A DNA stretch of 8,641 bases from Pyrolobus sp964613695 (GTDB taxonomy: Archaea; Thermoproteota; Thermoprotei_A; Sulfolobales; Pyrodictiaceae): the NCBI GenBank assembly GCA_964613695.1, contig CAZTIR010000060.1, positions 1 to 8,641 of the forward strand, read 5' to 3'. Positions 5,597 to 8,641 of this stretch are shown here, piece by piece (the first letter of the stretch is position 1; each line of letters starts with the position of its first letter). The position numbers were made by a program, and so were the translations under genes. The notes beneath the pieces were generated by a model, which had not been told where the DNA came from, did not search any database, and worked only from the letters and a program-made list of their open reading frames with translations.

Positions 5597-6286
5597 TCAA
5601 CCCCCGCGGCTCTCCACCACCTCCCCCTTAAACACGCCAGCCTCTAGCAGCTCTCTCGCAAGCCTCACAGCCTTCACGAGCAGCTCGTAGGCCTTGTTTG
5701 CGCTCCTCGAGGATAGTATTAGTATCGTGTCGGTGTGGCACGAGACCACCTGCGTTATATTGATGCCGTTAAGCGCCAGGAGCGTTGAGATATAGGCCAC
5801 GAAGCCGGGTGTCGCGAGTATCTCACGCGGGCTGACCAGGATTATGGCAGTCTGGTCTCTAATCTCCTCAATAACCTCATCCACAACACCCCTAATCTCC
5901 CTCGAGTGCTCCTCATCAACGATTATGGTGAGCGACGAGACACCCTGAGCCACGTGGAAGAGCCTAGCCTCCAGCATCAACTTCTTTAGGAGAGCCTCTA
6001 GGCGGGCGAAGCTCGATTTCGACAACGTGAGCACCACTATACCATCGCGGAGCTCCACCCTAGTGGCTGCGAGTAGCTCGAGGAGAGGTTTGCACGAGAA
6101 GCCTAGGCATGGCTTCCCAGCGCCACTCCTCCACCTCAATATGCTCATCTTCGCTGCCGCGGGTGACGGGGAGAGCCCCGCGGCGGCTACCAGCCTCGCG
6201 GCTGCGCTGTAGTTCGCAGCCCCAAGGAGCGCTGCGGCGGCTACGCAGGGTTCTAGCAGTTGTAGCGCCTCTGCAGCATTGCCCAT
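5597..6286 (-). CDS. Protein with two ACT-like domains, putative amino-acid-sensing regulator
   Basis: ACT domains bind small ligands, usually amino acids, and regulate attached or partner proteins. Residues 78-145 form a beta-alpha-beta-beta-alpha-beta-like unit. Residues 147-213 form a clearer ACT unit with ILATPGFVAYISTLLALNGI at 156-175 and the VSCHTDTILIL stretch at 181-191, typical of ACT proteins conserved in archaea. Residues 1-60 are alanine-rich and helical with a basic segment (KMSILRWRSGAGK, 46-58), possibly a nucleic-acid contact, but I see no certain helix-turn-helix. No enzymatic domain is attached. The ATG at 6286 has GGATGAG a few bases upstream and a TATA box 40 nt away. It leads the operon containing pheS and is divergent from argGH, so phenylalanine or arginine-pathway sensing are both reasonable guesses. 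Its function is unknown. Confidence 0.8.
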   Translation of the reverse strand: MGNAAEALQLLEPCVAAAALLGAANYSAAARLVAAAGLSPSPAAAKMSILRWRSGAGKPCLGFSCKPLLELLAATRVELRDGIVVLTLSKSSFARLEALLKKLMLEARLFHVAQGVSSLTIIVDEEHSREIRGVVDEVIEEIRDQTAIILVSPREILATPGFVAYISTLLALNGINITQVVSCHTDTILILSSRSANKAYELLVKAVRLARELLEAGVFKGEVVESRGG

Positions 6287-6321
6287 GGTAACTCATCCGT
6301 TCCTCTTGTAACAGGGCGCTT

Positions 6322-6330
6322 CTATATAAC
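6322..6330. promoter_or_regulatory. Shared divergent promoter with a near-palindromic TATA box
   Basis: The sequence reads CTATATAAC on the plus strand and GTTATATAG on the minus strand, so both directions offer a good TATA box. Its centre, 6326, is 40 nt from the TTG of argG (6366) and 40 nt from the ATG of the ACT gene (6286). Start sites about 25 nt away would leave leaders of roughly 15 nt on each side. A purine-rich GGAGAG flanks it on the minus-strand upstream side, while GGCGCT flanks it on the plus side; the BRE would favour one direction. No second TATA box is seen between 6287 and 6365. Confidence 0.7.
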
Positions 6331-6365
6331 TCTCCCCTATTGCTGCTGGGATACGGGCTGTTCCC

Positions 6366-7553
6366 TTGAGGGTTGTGGTGGCTTACTCCGGCGGCCTGGA
6401 CACATCGGCGATAGTAGCGATGCTTAGCCGGGAGGGCCACGAGGTGGTAACGGTCACGGTTGACGTGGGGCAGGAGGAGGAGCTTGAGGGTGTTGAGGAG
6501 AGGGCTTACAAGCTTGGAGCGGTGAAACACTATACTATCGACGCGAAGAGGGAGTTCGTTGTCGACTACGCGTGGCCCGCCGTGATGGCTAACGCTCTCT
6601 ACGAGGGCGTCTACCCCCTCGGGACTGCGCTGGCAAGACCCCTGATAGCGAGGATAGTCGCCGAGGTCGCGAAGAAGGAGGGGGCGGACGCGGTTGCCCA
6701 CGGCTGCACCTCGAAGGGTAACGACCAGGTACGCTTCGACCTAGCGCTCCAGGCTTACGCCCCCGACGTCAAGATAATCGCGCCCGTGAGGGAGAAGAGC
6801 CTCACGAGGGAGAGGGCCCTACAGCTCCTGCGAGAAGCTGGCGTAGAGGTACCCAAGGCTCACAAGAAGTACAGTATCGATGAGAACTTGTGGAGTAGGA
6901 GTATTGAGGGCGGGGAGCTGGACGACCCGAGGAATGAGCCCCCGGAGGAGGTTTTCGCGTGGACTGTTGACCCGAGGAGGGCTCCGGACGAGCCCCTCTA
7001 CGTGGAGATAGGCTTCGAGCGCGGCGTGCCGGTCTCGGTTAACGGGGAGAGGATGGACCCGGTTAAGCTAGTGCAGACGCTTAACATCATGCTGGGGTCT
7101 CATGGCTTCGGGCGGGTCGATCACATCGAGAACCGTGTTGTTGGGTTCAAGTCCCGCGAGGTCTATGAGGCCCCGGCGGCGCTCGCGTTGATACAAGCGC
7201 ACCGCGACCTCGAGAAGCTTGTGCTCACGCCCAGGGAGCTTAGGTTCAAGAGGCTCGCGGATGAGACTTGGACGGATCTCGTCTATCAGGGGTTGTGGGT
7301 TGAGCCTCTGCGCGAGGAGTTGCAGCGCTTCATAGAGGATGTTAACCGGTGGGTCACTGGCTTTGTGAAGCTCAAGGTGTATAAGGGTGGCTTGTGGATA
7401 GTCTCTCGTTGGAGCCCCTACGCGGCTTACAGCGAGGAGCTCGTGGACTATAATAGAGGCTGGTACCCGAGCGATGAGGAGGCACGCGGCTTCATACGAA
7501 TCTGGGGTCTCCACTCGCTCACCGCGTGGCGCGCCAGGAGGATGGGGTCTTGA
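6366..7553 (+). CDS. argG: Argininosuccinate synthase
   Basis: This cytosolic enzyme makes argininosuccinate from citrulline and aspartate with ATP cleavage to AMP and pyrophosphate, the second-last step of arginine synthesis. The 395 residues are full length. The N-type ATP-pyrophosphatase loop AYSGGLDTS is at 6-14. Further family motifs are YPLGTALARPLIA at 83-95, AHGCTSKGNDQVRFD at 111-125, YSIDENLWSRSIEGGELDDP at 169-188, LVQTLNIMLGSHGFGRVDHI at 235-254 and NRVVGFKSREVYEAPAA at 256-272. The TTG start is forced because the ATP loop begins at residue 6 and no other start codon lies just upstream. The leader is short with no strong Shine-Dalgarno, suggesting a near-leaderless message from the shared TATA box. 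The stop overlaps the argH start. Confidence 0.97.
   Translation: MRVVVAYSGGLDTSAIVAMLSREGHEVVTVTVDVGQEEELEGVEERAYKLGAVKHYTIDAKREFVVDYAWPAVMANALYEGVYPLGTALARPLIARIVAEVAKKEGADAVAHGCTSKGNDQVRFDLALQAYAPDVKIIAPVREKSLTRERALQLLREAGVEVPKAHKKYSIDENLWSRSIEGGELDDPRNEPPEEVFAWTVDPRRAPDEPLYVEIGFERGVPVSVNGERMDPVKLVQTLNIMLGSHGFGRVDHIENRVVGFKSREVYEAPAALALIQAHRDLEKLVLTPRELRFKRLADETWTDLVYQGLWVEPLREELQRFIEDVNRWVTGFVKLKVYKGGLWIVSRWSPYAAYSEELVDYNRGWYPSDEEARGFIRIWGLHSLTAWRARRMGS
7536..7542 (+). promoter_or_regulatory. Strong Shine-Dalgarno deciding the argH start
   Basis: AGGAGGA ends 7 nt before the TTG at 7550, an ideal spacing. It sits inside the last codons of argG. This favours the TTG over the in-frame ATG at 7580, which has no comparable site and would remove ten residues. 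Confidence 0.75.
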
Positions 7554-8641
7554 AGCCCAGGACCGTCTACCGCCCCGATATGAGGGTATCGGAGCTGGTA
7601 CAGGAGTACACGAGCAGCGTCGGCCACGACCACGTCATTGCCAGGGAGGTTGTGGAGACCGCGCTGATACACGTCCTCGCCCTCGCTGAGCAGGGGCTCT
7701 TGGAGAAGGGCGTCGCCTGCAAACTCGCCAGTGTCTTGCGCGAGCTCGTAAGGGACCCAGGGCCGCTCGTGGAGGGCATGGAGGGCTTCGAGGATATACA
7801 CGAGGCTCTCGAGGCTATCCTAGAGGAGAGGGCTGGCCGTGTAGCCGCTAGGAGCTTCCCCCTCGGCAGGAGCAGGAACGACCACGTCGCCATGGCCCTG
7901 CGCCTCTGGACGGCTAGGATGCTGACACGTATCCTCTGCGAGCTCGCCGCGCTAGTCGAGACCATGCTGGAGAAGAGCAGGGCGTGGGCTGAGACTCCCT
8001 TCCCCCTCCACACCCACTTCCAACCCGCCCAGGTTGGTACTGCTGGACACTGGCTCCACTCGTACACTGAGGCCTTCATAGACGCTGGTAGACTGTTAGC
8101 CACGGCCGCGTGGCTCGCGCTACGCTCCCCGCTAGGCTCGGGGCCCGGCGCCGGGACGACACTCCCCTTGGACAGGGGGAGGTACCCGCTGCCACCAGTC
8201 CTCAACACTCTCTACGCGACGGGCTCAAGGCTCTTCGCCAACGCCGCTATAGCAGCCTCCGCCGTGTTGATGATAGAGGCTTCTAGGCTGGCCGCGGACA
8301 TAGTGCTGCTCAGCCACCCTGGTATAGGAGCCCTCAGGGTGCCCGAGGAGCACGTGTCAACCAGCAGCGCCATGCCCCACAAGAGGAACCCGGTGACCGC
8401 GGAGGTTCTCCGCGCTAGAGCCGCGAGGCTAGCCGGGCTGCTCGCCGCAGCGCTGAGCGTGAACCACGGGCTCCCCCACGGATACAACCTTGACCTACAG
8501 GAGGAGAACCCACTCCTATACCAGGCGCTGGGGGACACCCTCGACTCCATCCGGGTCCTCCACGATCTCGTGAAACGCCTCGAGGTGGATGCGGGGGCCG
8601 TCGAGAGGCTCATCAAGGCGGGCGCCGTGCTGGACAGCCTC
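7550..8641 (+). CDS. argH: Argininosuccinate lyase, 3' end cut by the window
   Basis: This enzyme splits argininosuccinate into arginine and fumarate, the last step of arginine synthesis; it works as a cytosolic homotetramer in the fumarase/aspartase superfamily. The window holds 364 open codons, against a usual length of about 440-470, so roughly 80-100 residues are missing because the window ends. Motifs are GRSRNDHVAMALRLW at 106-120, HTHFQPAQ at 154-161 with the catalytic-region histidine H156, SPLGSGPGAGTTLPLDR at 193-209, and the superfamily signature TSSAMPHKRNP at 271-281 with the catalytic-loop serine. The signature has Thr where Gly is usual (GSS). Start and stop share TTGA with argG, so translation is probably coupled. 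The open frame has no internal stop up to the edge. Confidence 0.95.
   Translation, partial: MKPRTVYRPDMRVSELVQEYTSSVGHDHVIAREVVETALIHVLALAEQGLLEKGVACKLASVLRELVRDPGPLVEGMEGFEDIHEALEAILEERAGRVAARSFPLGRSRNDHVAMALRLWTARMLTRILCELAALVETMLEKSRAWAETPFPLHTHFQPAQVGTAGHWLHSYTEAFIDAGRLLATAAWLALRSPLGSGPGAGTTLPLDRGRYPLPPVLNTLYATGSRLFANAAIAASAVLMIEASRLAADIVLLSHPGIGALRVPEEHVSTSSAMPHKRNPVTAEVLRARAARLAGLLAAALSVNHGLPHGYNLDLQEENPLLYQALGDTLDSIRVLHDLVKRLEVDAGAVERLIKAGAVLDSL

Noticed and set aside
7567..8208. Long minus-strand open frames across argG and argH, including 8212-8616
   Set aside because: They are shadows of argG and argH, whose protein motifs are unambiguous.

Overview
The window looks like chromosome of a hyperthermophilic crenarchaeon (Thermoproteota). 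Desulfurococcales or Pyrodictiaceae-like is my best guess; the genus cannot be fixed from sequence alone. Signs are archaeal TATA boxes at the expected distance from genes, GGTG/GGAGG-type Shine-Dalgarno motifs, many GTG and TTG starts, heavy AGG arginine codon use with purine-rich sense strands, and archaeal protein versions (PheS with N-terminal winged-helix extensions, an archaeal double-ACT protein). No rRNA, tRNA, CRISPR array, insertion sequence or origin was found, and no stretch over 300 bases lacks a gene.

Layout. Bases 1-6286 are coded almost entirely on the minus strand and 6366-8641 on the plus strand. Reading the minus strand in its own direction from the divergent promoter near 6326: a protein with two ACT-like domains (6286-5597); pheS, phenylalanyl-tRNA synthetase alpha chain, 3 nt behind it (5593-4121); a 101-nt gap with direct and inverted repeats; a small ribbon-helix-helix protein (4019-3831); a membrane-anchored BtuF-like substrate-binding protein overlapping it (3843-2695); and a FecCD/BtuC-type permease 3 nt further on (2691-1717). 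After 169 nt a second promoter starts an unrecognised 185-residue protein (1547-990), followed 4 nt later by an XTP/dITP pyrophosphatase (985-404). Last comes a separate, AT-richer small ORF of unknown function with its own TATA box (308-24).

On the plus strand, argG (6366-7553) and argH (7550 to the window edge, truncated) overlap by 4 nt and encode the last two steps of arginine synthesis: citrulline plus aspartate to argininosuccinate, then cleavage to arginine and fumarate.

How it fits together. This is mostly housekeeping: amino-acid metabolism and tRNA charging around a shared divergent promoter, nucleotide-pool cleaning, and an importer for a chelated metal or corrinoid-like ligand preceded by a small DNA-binding protein. 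I do not see a clear new multi-gene system. The points most worth a second look are a perfect hairpin touching the start of the binding-protein gene, repeats ahead of the ribbon-helix-helix gene, a symmetric TATA element exactly midway between two divergent start codons, the double-ACT protein coupled to pheS, an importer with no ATPase beside it, and two unrecognised proteins.
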